NCBI GenBank assembly: GCA_029255685.2
Contig: CM055313.2
Coordinates: 27,505,079 to 27,569,078 of the forward strand
Direction of reading: 5' to 3'
From: Silene conica
Taxonomy: Eukaryota > Streptophyta > Magnoliopsida > Caryophyllales > Caryophyllaceae
DNA length: 64,000 bases
A program made the position numbers and the translations under genes. Positions 11,247-21,139 of this stretch are shown here, piece by piece; positions within the stretch are counted from its first letter, which is position 1; each line of letters opens with the position of its first letter. Under the pieces are notes generated by a model, which saw only the letters and a list, made by a program, of their open reading frames with translations, made no database searches and was not told where the DNA came from.

Positions 11247-12820
11247 CCCTGAGCATGTTAAACTGTTTATAACTTTGGATTCACATGTCGGATTTGATTG
11301 ATTCTTTTTCCGTATGTTTCGTATGCTTGTTTGAAGTCCCAAGAAATTGGGCGGCACTTATGTCGGGTTCGGTAACGGATTTGAGGATGAAAGACCCCCC
11401 GGCCGGGCAACCGGAAGGGAGACCGGCTCTCGCCTCAAATTAGTTTCCGAAATCGACTAAGTGTTGTATGGATGTTTAATGATGAGATTTATATAAGAAA
11501 TGATTGTCATTCAAGTTTGAGTTATTGTACATCTTTGAGATGACATTTGGGGATTTGTGTAAACCTGCTGTGCGCTGCTATAGTACTCGAGTTCTCACTT
11601 GACTGCATTGTGTAGCTGGTTGGCCGTAGTGACTTGGTCTCACGGTCAGGTCTTAGATTGTCTGCCCGCCTTCGGGCATATCTCGTTCCTAGCTAGTTCG
11701 GGTCTTGGGGGTGCGTTGTGCACTTGTCGAATCGGGGATCGTAATTCGTTTGCGCTCCGAGAGTCTGGCCAGGTTTAGACTAGGACAGTCTTTTGATGTC
11801 GTCCTACCAGGGGGTTGTATAGTCTGAGATTGGGGATGTCGTAGTATATAGTCGAGTCGATTGTCGGCCTGCTCATAGTAGTCTAGTAGAGTCACTTGGC
11901 TGACCAATCTAGTTAGAGTCGAGTCACTTGGATGACCTATCTCTTGTTTGTAGAGTCACTTGGATGGCCTATTGTTGAAAGAGTCGAGTCACTTGGATGA
12001 CCTATCTCTTGTTTGTAGAGTCACTTGGATGACCTATTTGTTGTAGGAGTCGAGTCACTAGGTGACCTACCTCTTGTTGATATAATTGGATGTTGAGCAT
12101 GCTTTAGTTGTGATTGTGATTGCATGATACTTGGTTATCTTAGTATTGTTCGTCCAAGGCATTGGACGACTCTTAGTCCGGTTTCGTAAATGGTTTGGAT
12201 TGAAAGACCCCCCGGCCGGGCAACCGGAAGGGAAACCGGCTCTCCTTCCAAATAGTTTCCGAAGTTGGTTGAGAGCCTTTGCATAGTATTGCATGATGTT
12301 ATGAAAGATGAGTTATTGAGATTTGTATGCTTCACATGTTTTATATATGTTGGAGTATATTGTATGCTTATGTGTTGTGTGTCACTGACAATAGGTGGCT
12401 AGGAGCACTCTAGTCACTCCCCACTGACTGTGGCGCACATGTTGTATGTGTGTAGGTACATGAGGCTGTTTGCAGGGGGTTACGTTGAGGCTAGCGAGCG
12501 ATGATCCTTCATCGTTGACTTTTACCTTATCGTGTAGCTAGACCTTAGACTTATGTTTCAGTATTTTGTGCCTGTAGGGATATGCTATCCCGGGCTGCTT
12601 TTGTATCGCACTTATAAACTTATTTATGTTTTATCTTTCGCATGTTTAGATTTCTAAAGCACCTCGCATGTTTAGTTTTGTTAAAAAGTTTTAATTCCGC
12701 TGCATTTTTGGTACTTTGTATGTTTTACTTTTCCGCTTTCGCGAGGGGTTTTACACACCCCCACACAAACAAGCAACAAACAAACTAAGAAAATAACCAC
12801 TTCAAGAAGTTGATTAGGAG

Positions 12821-13093
12821 ATGGTCAAGTTTATTAAGGTGGTTAGTATGATGACCTTTTTGGCCATTGTAATTCTAGTCACTAACCCTGAAACCGCGAT
12901 TGCTAATCGTCAATTTAATCCGCTCTCAAGTATAATGCTTGTCGATTCGTACACCCAGAACCTTACTTACAAGGGGCTTGGTGTAAGTTGCTCAAACCCC
13001 GCCGAGTGTTGCGGCACTTGTAGTTGCCAATTTCTTTACGGGATACCCGGGTCGTGGTGCGCCCCTACCGAGTTTTTCAGTACCTCTTGTTAA
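12821..13093 (+). CDS. Knottin-like secreted cysteine-rich peptide, copy 1
   Basis: The 90-residue product has a hydrophobic signal peptide (about residues 1-28, with VVSMMTFLAIVILVT), a short propeptide beginning NRQFNPLS, and a C-terminal domain ending in cysteine. The CC-x2-C-x-C core and spacing resemble inhibitor-cystine-knot peptides, which plants secrete for defence or as protease/amylase inhibitors. The exact target is unknown. This copy has seven cysteines in the mature part where copy 2 has eight, the first being replaced by tyrosine. Secretion is inferred from the leader. The start follows 'ttaggag', as in the other copies. Its own TATA region is gone, and the LTR of a retroelement ends 65 bp upstream, so any expression probably depends on LTR sequence. 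A polyadenylation signal AATAAA lies at 13545. No intron. Confidence 0.8.
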   Translation: MVKFIKVVSMMTFLAIVILVTNPETAIANRQFNPLSSIMLVDSYTQNLTYKGLGVSCSNPAECCGTCSCQFLYGIPGSWCAPTEFFSTSC

Positions 13094-13112
13094 ATGAATG
13101 AATGCAAATCGA

Positions 13113-13401
13113 CAGGGGTGGCTTGGGCAAGGTTCAAGCTGAGCAAAGGAACTGGGCCTCAAGTTTTTTTAGGCCTCAAAAATCTGTTTTTATAGTATAA
13201 ATACAATAAAATTTATAGTTCTATCAACAATACAAAAGAGTGTAGTGATTCCAACTTTACGTTTTAGCTAAGGAGCCTGATTTCGACTCCCACTATAATC
13301 ATTTTCTTAACTCTGCTTTTATTTTTAATTTCTTCCTACATATTTTGAGGGCCTCCGTTTTATTATTGCTCGGGGCCTCCGACTCATTTGAGACGCCCTT
13401 G
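13113..13401. mobile_element. hAT-type MITE in the 3' region of knottin copy 1
   Basis: The element starts CAGGGGTGGC and ends in the imperfect inverse GACGCCCTTG. An exact 8-bp target duplication CAAATCGA flanks it (13105-13112 and 13402-13409). Eight-bp duplications and CAGGG-type ends are characteristic of the hAT superfamily. The paralogous 3' region of copy 2 (near 18420-18432) has the uninterrupted site. At 289 bp it has no transposase. It lies between the stop codon and the polyadenylation signal and would be transcribed within the 3' UTR. Confidence 0.85.
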
Positions 13402-13413
13402 CAAATCGAGTAG

Positions 13414-14200
13414 TATCACTTTCGACCAAACTACTCGAAATACTATGTATTATGTGGGGATCTTGTGATCGTTTATTTACTTGTTTTGTGTATGTACACG
13501 ACTTGTTATTATGTCTTGATGTTGTCGTATTGTTATTGTGATGGAATAAAATTCCACTTATCATTTTGTGTTTTTATCAAGTCTTAATATACATGGTGAT
13601 GTCCGTAGAGTGCGTGGTAATTAAAAGATTAGGGGAAAAGTGTTAATTAACCAGCCATTTTAGTATACCAAATTTAGAAAGATGACAATTAATTTGAAAA
13701 ACATTTAATAGAAAAAATCAGGACTATAAAAATGAAATGGAGAGAGTATCATGCAAATAATATTATTTTACAATTTTGTCATATTAAAACTTAAATAATA
13801 AGGACGACAATGAAAATATATTTTAAGAGGAAATACTTATAATAACTGACTTACTTATTACTGACCAAAATACAATTTTAAAGTATTCTACTATAGAGTA
13901 TATAATACTATTTTTACAACTTTAGAAAATCTTATCACCTAAGTAGAGTTGGCCAAGGCATAGTCTTCCTTATTGAAGCCCTTGCCCCGCATTATTAGTT
14001 GTGAGGTGGGCTCTCGCGTTGCCCAAATTTTAGTCAAGGGTGCGGGCTCATACGTTGCACCGAGCCGGCGAAGAATACGAGGGAGAATTATAGTTACTCC
14101 ATTGATCCATTTTTCCAAATTTGCAAATTCACAAAGATTTTACACATTTCTGATATAGACAAAGTAATGCCGTTTTAAAATAATGTTTAGAAAATATTTT
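13414..14200. repeat. Duplicated downstream flank of copy 1
   Basis: Holds the 3' UTR and polyadenylation signal (AATAAA, 13545-13550), then about 13575-13950 which aligns with 18600-19160 downstream of copy 2 (for example 'ggtaattaaaagat', 'gtgttaattaacca', 'ttttagtataccaaatttag'). No gene seen. Confidence 0.7.
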
Positions 14201-15274
14201 TGTGGGGAATTTCTGTATATTTACCCTTAAAATTACAGGATTATAACGAAAAGTTTACATGTAAATATAGTCATAAGATGAAAAATATAAATAAGATAGA
14301 GAATACAACCTTAGGTCCTTGCGCGAATGGCCTAAGAACAGGAATTAATAGAAATTCCCTCCTCTAACTTGCACCCAAGACCCGTCTAAAATGATGTCGC
14401 GTATGCTAGAAATGCTCTCCAATTGCCTTGCAATATGGGGAGAGCTTTTGTGAGGTTTAAGATGTGAGATCTAGGTTTTGGGAAAAACTGTTCTCAAAAC
14501 CCTAGTTTTGTGAATAATATCAAAATACCAGTTCCCGTAGTCTGACAAAAGGAGAGTTCTTCTCCTTTTGTAACTCTCATGGCCGGCCGAAATTAGGTCT
14601 AGGGTGAGAGTGGGCTTTCCACTCTTACCTTATTCTCTTGCGTGATTCGACCCTAAAGCTAAAATATAATCCGTGGGTTTTAATTATAAATCGTATACAT
14701 GTTATCAGATATTAATGCAGTCGATACATTAATAATGGTCTGATAAGAAATACGATATTGTATAATTAGCTCAATTAATATAACTGCTTATATTAATACA
14801 CGAATTCAATATTTAATTAAATATAACCGTTTATATTTAATTTACGAATTAATCATGTAATCCGTATAAGCTAAAATTATTTAATCCGTATTAAATAATT
14901 ATCTCAACATCTCATTGACTAATTTAATAGTCAATGCCTCTGACTAACTGTTTAGTCGTATTTAGCATAAATGTGACTGCCTTTTTATACCTTCACATCT
15001 CTCAAACGTGTCCTATAGGTGTGACGTATAGGGACCAGTTGATCACCGCCATCCGTATGACAAAACGTCAAACTTACCTAGCAAGCCGACCGTTATTGAT
15101 AAACGTGGATCAACTGATAATAATACCAAAGTATGCCCTTGTGATCCTTTAAGAGATTTAATAAGTCATTGTACTAACTGTCAGGACACCAGACCCAACA
15201 ATCTCCCACTTGTCCGTACAAGTGTATGTGCAATGACGTTATCACACTACATGTGGAGGACACCAGCTCCAACA
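14201..15274 (-). mobile_element. Copia solo LTR
   Basis: It is the reverse complement of the LTR at 49301-50360 over its whole length, including ends (TGTTGGAGCTG to CCCCACA). It is flanked by a 5-bp target duplication ATTTT (14196-14200 and 15275-15279). No internal region, primer site or partner LTR: a solo LTR left by recombination between LTRs. Several small indels and substitutions separate it from the copy at 49301, so it is older than the large-LTR element at 6472. Fossil. Confidence 0.85.
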
Positions 15275-15279
15275 ATTTT

Positions 15280-15789
15280 ACCCATGTTGTCTTATTTAGT
15301 CTAAGGGTGGTCAAGCGTCCGGGACGACCTAGACTGCTTGGCTCCACTCATTCCTCTGGTCGTTTTTAAGCCGACCCCTCAAACTCATGATTGGCCCAAC
15401 GACCCAACCAGTCAGAAACAAGGGTTTGACCCGAGTTGAGTAAATGTAGCATGAACCCGCTCTCAACCCGAATTCCACTAGACCCGCCCTCAACCCACTT
15501 TAATTTCAATAACCCAATTTTTAGTTGGTTATGGGTGCAACTATGAAGGCCCGTCCCACATGATGACCAACCCCTCCCACCGAGTTGTGTTATGGTTAGC
15601 CAAGCCCAAGCCTACCCGCATGTTTGACGAACCCTAATCCCAAGCATAAGAGGTTGGGTCGGGGCTCTAGAGTGGAGATTGTTGAAGCAATCCAATTATT
15701 TTGCCATATTTTTTTTCTTTCGCAAAAGTGACAATTTACCCTTTAATTTTGGTGAATGATGAAACCCGTCCCTTTATATTTCTATTATA
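15280..15789. repeat. Duplicated flank shared with 44214-44600
   Basis: From about 15413 ('gaaacaagggtttgaccc') the sequence matches 44214 onward, through 'gttgagtaaatgtagca', 'aggcccgtccca' and 'cctacccgcatgtttgac'. About 15660-15780 also matches 19310-19420 downstream of copy 2. No gene is seen. It serves as the empty site for the hAT element at 43547. Confidence 0.75.
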
Positions 15790-16049
15790 CTTCCTCCATT
15801 CCAATCAATTCTATACATTTACTTTATTCACGTTTACCAATACCCGTTTTCTTTTGTTAATAACTTTAGTTACATATCGATAAAAATTATAAAATTTTGT
15901 TATTCACAATGCACTCGGTAAGACAATTTAAACAAGATCTCACATGACTATCTTTTATGTTATATATTAGAAGTTATGTCGAAAATTCACTCGACTTATG
16001 AATAGTGCCCAAAAAGTGAAATGTATAGAATTGATTGGAATGGAGGAAG
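15790..16049. mobile_element. Stowaway-like MITE
   Basis: Inverted ends of about 30 bp (CTTCCTCCATTCC... and ...GGAATGGAGGAAG) are flanked by TA on both sides (15788-15789, 16050-16051). The paralogous positions near 19418 and 44575 lack it. A related copy lies at 23274-23529. Length 260 bp, AT-rich interior, no coding capacity: typical of Tc1/mariner-derived Stowaway elements. Confidence 0.75.
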
Positions 16050-16489
16050 TAGCAATTAAACTCATTAAATTTAGTTAAAAGTGATTCAATTTATAATCTA
16101 ATTAACTAATTACAAAATTTAATTTTGATAACCTTACAACCTTTCTTTTTTGAAGCAATATTGCCTTATAACCTTTATTTTATACTATATATAATTGTAA
16201 AATCGAATTTTTTTAGTAATTTTAAAATTGTTAGACAATTTATTATTGATATAAGAATAGTTCATAACATTTTATCATATTTTTATTTTGTTTATTATAG
16301 ATTAATGTAAAATTATTATTTCGCTGGATAATTAATTTTATATAAATTAACTAAATTAAAATTAACGCAATTTTTTATACGATATTAATTGTATAATATA
16401 ATTGTAAAATAATTTTTGTTGAGATTTAAGTGAAAATTAAAATCATGAATGTCCTTCACATATTAAAGTTACGGAGTTTAATTCCACAC

Positions 16490-16800
16490 AAAAAGTTTAT
16501 ACAACCAGATGTATAAGAGTATCGTACACCCATAATATATTTAATTGAACTTATGTATATATTTGCTGAGCTTTTTAACTATTTTGAGTTATATTTTAAT
16601 TTTTATATTAAAATTAAAATATAGTTGAACTTATATGTATTGTGTTTTAGTTTTATAATAATTTTCTAAGCTCAATATTTTGTAGGGAGTTCATAAATTT
16701 TTAGAATATAGCTCATATTCTTTACATTAAAGCTCAAAATTTATATTAAAAAGCTCAAAATATCTACAACCAATTATATACATCTGGTGGTATAATCCAC
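16490..16800. mobile_element. Probable MITE with CCAGATGTATAA ends
   Basis: Near the left end, 'tttatacaaccagatgtata' is matched in inverse orientation near the right end ('tatacatctggtggtataat'), about 18 of 22 bases. The paralogous flank at 21165-21190 runs straight across this position, so the stretch is an insertion. Superfamily not assigned; target duplication unclear. Confidence 0.55.
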
Positions 16801-18041
16801 CAATGGTTCATTCCACCATTACACGGAATTAAGGGAACAAATTAGGACTTTTACAACGATTTCTAATACCTTCTCTTCAATAACTTCAATCCAATTATTT
16901 GGCCATATCCCTTTTCTTGAACCTTCCCCTCAACCACTTCGATTACTATTTCAATCCCATTGTTTGGCCATAATTTCTCAACGTGAATCATGTATGTATA
17001 GCATTAATGTTATCAAAAGACTAAATGAGGCATACCACGCACGAGTCCTTTCATTTTGAAAGAGAAGTTTTTTAAAAGAGATTTCCTATGAGTAAACAAT
17101 ACTATTATATTTTAATATTTACTCGTATATTTTGAAAGATATTGAAGATATAAATGAGGTTTGGTAATTCATGCCCCGTTACCTAACTACAAATCGATCA
17201 ATTGTGTAGCCGTGTAGGTTTATTATTTGTGAATCGGTGGAGTAAGGATCCTCACTTCATTTTCTCAAAAAATAGAGGTTCATTAACGTGTCATTAATAA
17301 GTGTTTTATAAACTTGTATTCTTATAATGAATAAAAATTTGAAATATAAGGGAAAGAAATTTCGATCAAATTCAGTGTTTTGTTTAAGGAAGAATCTACG
17401 GTATACTAAAATTAACACATTTTTGAATTTTGACACTTAAATTTTTTGACTAAGTTACATTTTACTAGATAATATTTATTTCGTAATTAATTAATGTTAG
17501 CTATCTATATTTGCTACTATTAGCAATATTTATCTCCTAATTAATTTTATAACATTAATCATTATTTAACTTTTACATAAATAAGGCTAGTACCTGAAAC
17601 TGAAATCTAACTTCAACCTGAAAAAATTACTAAAAATTAGGAGTTGATAAGATACTTAGATGATTATATAAGAAGTTGTTTGGCAAATTGACTAAAAAAA
17701 TAGTTTATTTTGGTGAAATGACGTAAAAGAATGTGTTAACTATTTAAAATATAGATTGAAATGTTAAAATGTAATAAAAATTAAGGTCAACCAACCGAAA
17801 TCTCAAATGTTACCATAAGTAGCATTTCATTTCAGATAACTTATTTTGCAAATAAACTACTTCCCGAACACTTTTCAAAAAAAATAAGATAACTGAAATT
17901 TTTGTCAAAAAAGCTACTTCACACGAAAAAAGGTACATGAAATACTATGCCAAAACAAAGCCTAAAACCTCATTTAATAATAAATTTGTGTAAAACCGCC
18001 TTACTTTATCGTCATCTAGCAATTTTCATACTTGCCATGAC
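16801..18041. repeat. Duplicated upstream flank of knottin copy 2
   Basis: Aligns in blocks with 21190-22209 upstream of copy 3: 'cttcgattac(t/c)atttcaatcc', 'ctcaacgtgaatcatgtatgt', 'aaatgaggcataccacgcac', and the promoter-proximal 'catcgtctagcaatttt' type block. No reading frame of interest. Confidence 0.7.
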
Positions 18042-18050
18042 TATAAAAAG
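18042..18050 (+). promoter_or_regulatory. TATA box of knottin copy 2
   Basis: TATAAAAAG lies 75 bp before the ATG, inside the block 'cttgccatgactataaaaag' that is repeated exactly upstream of copy 3 (TATA at 22210) and recognisably upstream of copy 4 (42782). Conservation among paralogues supports a real core promoter. Confidence 0.75.
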
Positions 18051-18116
18051 GTTCTCAAACTTGGCAATAATACAGACACCCACACACACAAACAAACAAG
18101 CATCAATAATAAGGAG

Positions 18117-18398
18117 ATGGACAAGAATATGAAGGTGGTTAGTATGGTGACCTTGTTGGTCATTGTAATTTTAGTCACCAACCTTGAAACAGCGATTGCT
18201 ACTCGTCAATTTAATCCCCTCTCAAATATAATGCTTGCCGATTCAAACACCCACTCGAGCCACGCCCTTACTTGCAAGGGGCCTGGAGTTAGTTGTTCAA
18301 ACGACGCCGAGTGTTGTGGCACTTGTAGTTGCCAATTTCCTTACGGGATACCCCGGTGGATTTGCAGCCCTACCGGGTTTTTCAGTAGCAGTTGTTAA
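18117..18398 (+). CDS. Knottin-like secreted cysteine-rich peptide, copy 2
   Basis: A 93-residue precursor: signal peptide to about residue 29 (VVSMVTLLVIVILVT...ETAIA), propeptide starting TRQFNPLSNIM, mature domain from about LTCKG to the final cysteine. The mature part has eight cysteines spaced C-x6-C-x5-CC-x2-C-x-C-x10-C-x9-C. The first six fit a cystine-knot frame, and the last two could add a fourth disulfide. Plant knottins are usually antimicrobial or enzyme-inhibiting; the target here is not shown by sequence. It is the best preserved of the four copies. It has its own TATA box (18042), a 5' leader rich in CA repeats, no intron, and AATAAA at 18573. It is therefore the likeliest functional member. 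The precise product family was not recognised beyond knottin-like. Confidence 0.85.
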   Translation: MDKNMKVVSMVTLLVIVILVTNLETAIATRQFNPLSNIMLADSNTHSSHALTCKGPGVSCSNDAECCGTCSCQFPYGIPRWICSPTGFFSSSC

Positions 18399-18572
18399 AC
18401 AAATGAATGAATGACTGAATGCAAATCGAGTAGTATGGCGTTCGACCATACTACTCGAAATACTACGTATTATGTGTGGATCTTGTGATTGTTTATTTAC
18501 TTGTTTTGGGTACGTCAGTACGTGCACTACTTTTCATTATGTCTTGATGTTGTCTTGTTGTTATTGTGATTG

Positions 18573-18578
18573 AATAAA
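18573..18578 (+). terminator. Polyadenylation signal of knottin copy 2
   Basis: AATAAA about 175 bp after the stop, in 'gattgaataaaatt', conserved downstream of copy 1 (13545) and copy 3 (22684). Confidence 0.6.
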
Positions 18579-18670
18579 ATTTATGTTATCGTTTTGCGTT
18601 TTTATCAAGTCTTAATATATATGGCGCAGCACGTAGAGGGATTGGTAATTAAAAAAGTGGTAATTAACCA

Positions 18671-18840
18671 TCCAACTATCCATGTGGTTGAGAGCCCTCA
18701 CGGCTCAGGCACAACGATGCAATTATCAGGGGCGCGCTCTACCACTGAGCTAATAGCCCGTCATGTGAGCCCCGGAGGGAGGCCCGCAATACGAAAAGCG
18801 AGAGAAATCCCATCCCTCTCTTTCTTTTTTTGGCCCCATG
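18671..18840 (-). other. Nuclear insertion of plastid DNA (rrn16-trnI spacer to trnI intron)
   Basis: On the minus strand this reads in plastid order: spacer with 'gagagggatgggatttctc' and 'cgggcctccctccgg', then the trnI-GAU 5' exon (18723-18759), then the first about 50 bp of its group II intron ('ttgtgcctgagccgtgaggg'). Both edges carry a copy of 'atggcgcag(c/a)acgtagag...ggtaattaa' (about 18620-18670 and 18838-18900), a direct duplication of the insertion site. The paralogous flank after copy 1 (about 13590-13660) has one copy and no plastid DNA. Confidence 0.85.
18723..18759 (-). pseudogene. trnI-GAU: Plastid tRNA-Ile(GAU) 5' exon, fragment
   Basis: It reads gggctattagctcagtgg through the D-arm to 'ccctgataa', the standard 37-nt 5' exon of plastid trnI-GAU up to the intron inside the anticodon loop. 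The 3' exon is absent, so it cannot make a tRNA here. It is a passenger of the plastid insertion. Confidence 0.85.
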
Positions 18841-19856
18841 GCGCAGAACGTAGAGTGAGCGGTAATTAAAAGATAAGGGAAAAAGTGTTAATTAACCAAC
18901 CATTTTAGTATACCAAATTTAGAAAGACGACAATTAGTTTGAAAAACATTTCATAGAAAAGATCATGAATATAAAAATGAAATGGAGAGAGTATTATGCA
19001 GAATTTTCCAATTTTGTCAATGATAAGGACGACAATGAATATATATTTTAAAAGGAAAATATGTATAATAACTGACTTATTTATTACTGACAAAAATATC
19101 ATTTTAAAGTATTCTACTGCGGAGTATATAATGCTATTTTTACAACTTTAGAAAATCTCATCACGTAAATAGAGTTGGATAATAAATCGGGTTAGGTTTT
19201 ATTAGCCCGAGTCCGAGACTGGCCCACATGACGAAAGACATGCCGGTCTGCACCAACCCATGTTACCTCGTGATTGGTTTTGGACCGTCTCATGATGGTG
19301 CAAGCTATACGATTGTTGAAGCAATCCAATTACTTTGCCATATCCTTATTCTTTCGCGAAAGTGACAATTTACGCTTTTAACTTTGGTGAATGATGAAAC
19401 ATGTCCCTTTATATATCAATTGTAGCAATTAAACCCGTTAACTTTAGTTAAAAGTGAAATTAAACGCGTCTAGTTAATTTCTCAAATTCAATTTATAATC
19501 TAATTAACTAATTATAAAATTTAATTTTAATAACCTTAAAGCCTTTTTTTTAGGAAATATTGCCTTGCAACCTTTTATATTTTATACAATATATAATTGT
19601 AAAATCAAGTTTTTTTTTTTAGTAATTTTAAAGTTGTTAGACAATTTATTACTGATATAAGAATAGTTCATAACATTTATCATATTTTTATTTTGTTCAT
19701 TATAGATTAATGTAAAATTATTATTTCGCTTGATAATTAATTTTATATAAATTAACAAAATTAAAATTAACCCAATTTTTTATATGATATTAGTTGTATA
19801 ATATAAATGTAAAATAAATTTTATTGAGATTTAATTGAAAATTAAAACCGGGGATG
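18841..19856. repeat. Duplicated flank between knottin copies 2 and 3
   Basis: 18841-19165 aligns with 13600-13950, and 19312-19856 with 15667-16440 (minus the Stowaway insertion). The middle, 19170-19310, contains 'gggttaggttttattagcccgag'-like remnant sequence that I could not assign. No gene. Confidence 0.7.
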
Positions 19857-20234
19857 TGTTGAGACTAGTCAGAGTCCCTCTAGGACTCTACCTTAGTTTT
19901 CCTAGTTACATGTATATTGTTAGCTATAGTTTCCTATTACTAGTACTCTTCTTCTATTGTTAGAATATTACTACTATATATAGCTACTCAATGTACAATC
20001 ATTATCATCAGTAAATCAATATCAAATATTAAACTTTAGATGGTATCAGAGCCTCTCGGTTCTTGAGGCATAAACAAATTTCCGCTGCCACCCTGCCGGT
20101 GGGTTGATAATGTACTGAATCCACCGGCGGGATTTCGTCTTACTTTATTTTTTTTTTTCCTCACAAACATTTGTTGTTTCACTTATTTACACCCCTCCTC
20201 GTCACGACGCTTCCATCTACCCTCAGAAAATTGT

Positions 20235-20645
20235 GTCCTTGTGGCCACCCCTCTTAAACTTTGTCATAGCCATGACCACCCCCAAAACTCTGGCATCCTT
20301 GTGAGCCACCCCTTAAAATTTTTGTTTTACGGCTACCCCTCTTAAAATTGGTCAGTATCATGACCACCCCTAAACTTTGGCATCCTTGTGAGCCACCCCT
20401 TAAAATTTTTGCCTTACGGCTACCCCTCTTAAACTTGGTCACAGTATCATGACCACCCCTAAACTTTGGCATCCTTGTGAGCCACCCTACACAAACTGCG
20501 TGCCCTTGAGGCCACCCCTTAAAATTTGTGCCTTGCGGCCACCCCTCTTCAACTTGGTCACTACCATGACCACCCCTCTTAAACTTGTGCCTTAGTGGCC
20601 ACTGGCCACCCCTCTCCAACTTGGTTATTGCACTGGCTACCCCTC
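20235..20645. repeat. Minisatellite inside the Copia derivative
   Basis: Imperfect repeats of a roughly 110-bp block built on 'ccacccctcttaaactt', 'catgaccacccctaaac' and 'catccttgtgagccacccc'. The long minus-strand frame across it, rich in RGG and GGHG, follows from the repeat and shows no protein domain. Confidence 0.75.
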
Positions 20646-20894
20646 TTCGAAGATAGTGTTGCACTGGCTCTCTTCGGGTCTTCGGGTCCTGCTCATTGCT
20701 AATGATGACCAACTTGTTGATGCCTTGACAAAGCTTCTGCCTAGGCCACGGTTCGCTATGTTGTTGTCCAAGATTGGACTTTCCCAAAGGCCGTCCATCT
20801 TGCGGGGGATGTTGAGACTACTCAAAGTCTCTCTAGGACTCTACCTTAGCTTTCCTAGTTAATTGTATATTGTTAGCTATAGTTTCCTATTACT

Positions 20895-21108
20895 AGTAAG
20901 GGGATTCGAACCCGGGACCCCAAGTTGAAAAACAAAGCCTTTACCATTGCACCACAAGATATTTATTGTACATTTAATGAAATGTCAGTAATTTATCTAG
21001 TATTCAACCATGTTTGGGGTAGCAAAAACCCGTTTTTAAGTCAATTTTTTTAAGTTTGGGGTAGCCCCGCCACCCCTTACTACTAACTAGGTTTGCCCCT
21101 GTCAATAA
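20895..21108 (-). repeat. tRNA-like (SINE-like) insertion in the 3' LTR
   Basis: Minus-strand reading gives a pol III A-box-like 'ggtgcaatggt' (about 20947-20957) followed by a B-box 'gggttcgaatcccc' (about 20899-20912). That is the head of a tRNA-derived SINE or a tRNA relic. It interrupts the LTR alignment. The rest (20965-21108) holds 'gtttggggtagc' repeats. Full SINE ends were not identified. Confidence 0.5.
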
Positions 21109-21139
21109 ACAAATATCAAATATTAAACTTTACAGGATG

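Larger units (their letters stand above)
6472..12755 (+). mobile_element. Large-LTR, non-coding Gypsy-type element, family B
   Basis: The 5' LTR (6472-8964) lacks its first part. The primer binding site TGGTATCAGAGC (8967-8978) matches initiator tRNA-Met. The internal region is about 1 kb (8965-9960) and ends with the palindrome-like TCGAGGACGAAACTT and a purine tract. The 3' LTR is 9961-12755 (2795 bp, TGTAACATCCCG to GGGGTTTTACA). The two LTRs align without indels over about 2.49 kb at a constant offset of 3791, with only about eight differences seen by eye, so the insertion is young, probably well under a million years on usual plant rates. No gag or pol is present: it is non-autonomous (LARD-like) and must have used proteins of a relative. 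It ends 65 bp before the start codon of the peptide gene at 12821. Confidence 0.85.
19857..21134 (+). mobile_element. Small internally deleted Copia derivative
   Basis: The 5' LTR (19857-about 20040) starts TGTTGAGACTAG and is followed by a TGGTATCAGAGCC primer site at 20041. The 3' LTR begins at 20810 after the purine tract GCGGGGGA and ends at 21134. The target duplication GGATG flanks the element (19852-19856 and 21135-21139). The interior keeps only the very end of a Copia polyprotein near 20690-20810 (DQLVDALTKLLPRPRF) plus a tandem repeat. The 3' LTR carries an inserted tRNA-like segment and has lost part of its middle. Non-autonomous fossil of moderate age: its LTRs differ at several sites over 90 bp. 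Confidence 0.8.

Noticed and set aside
20254-20787. 177-residue glycine-rich minus-strand frame
   Set aside because: A by-product of the minisatellite in the small Copia derivative; repeat units, not protein constraint, keep it open.
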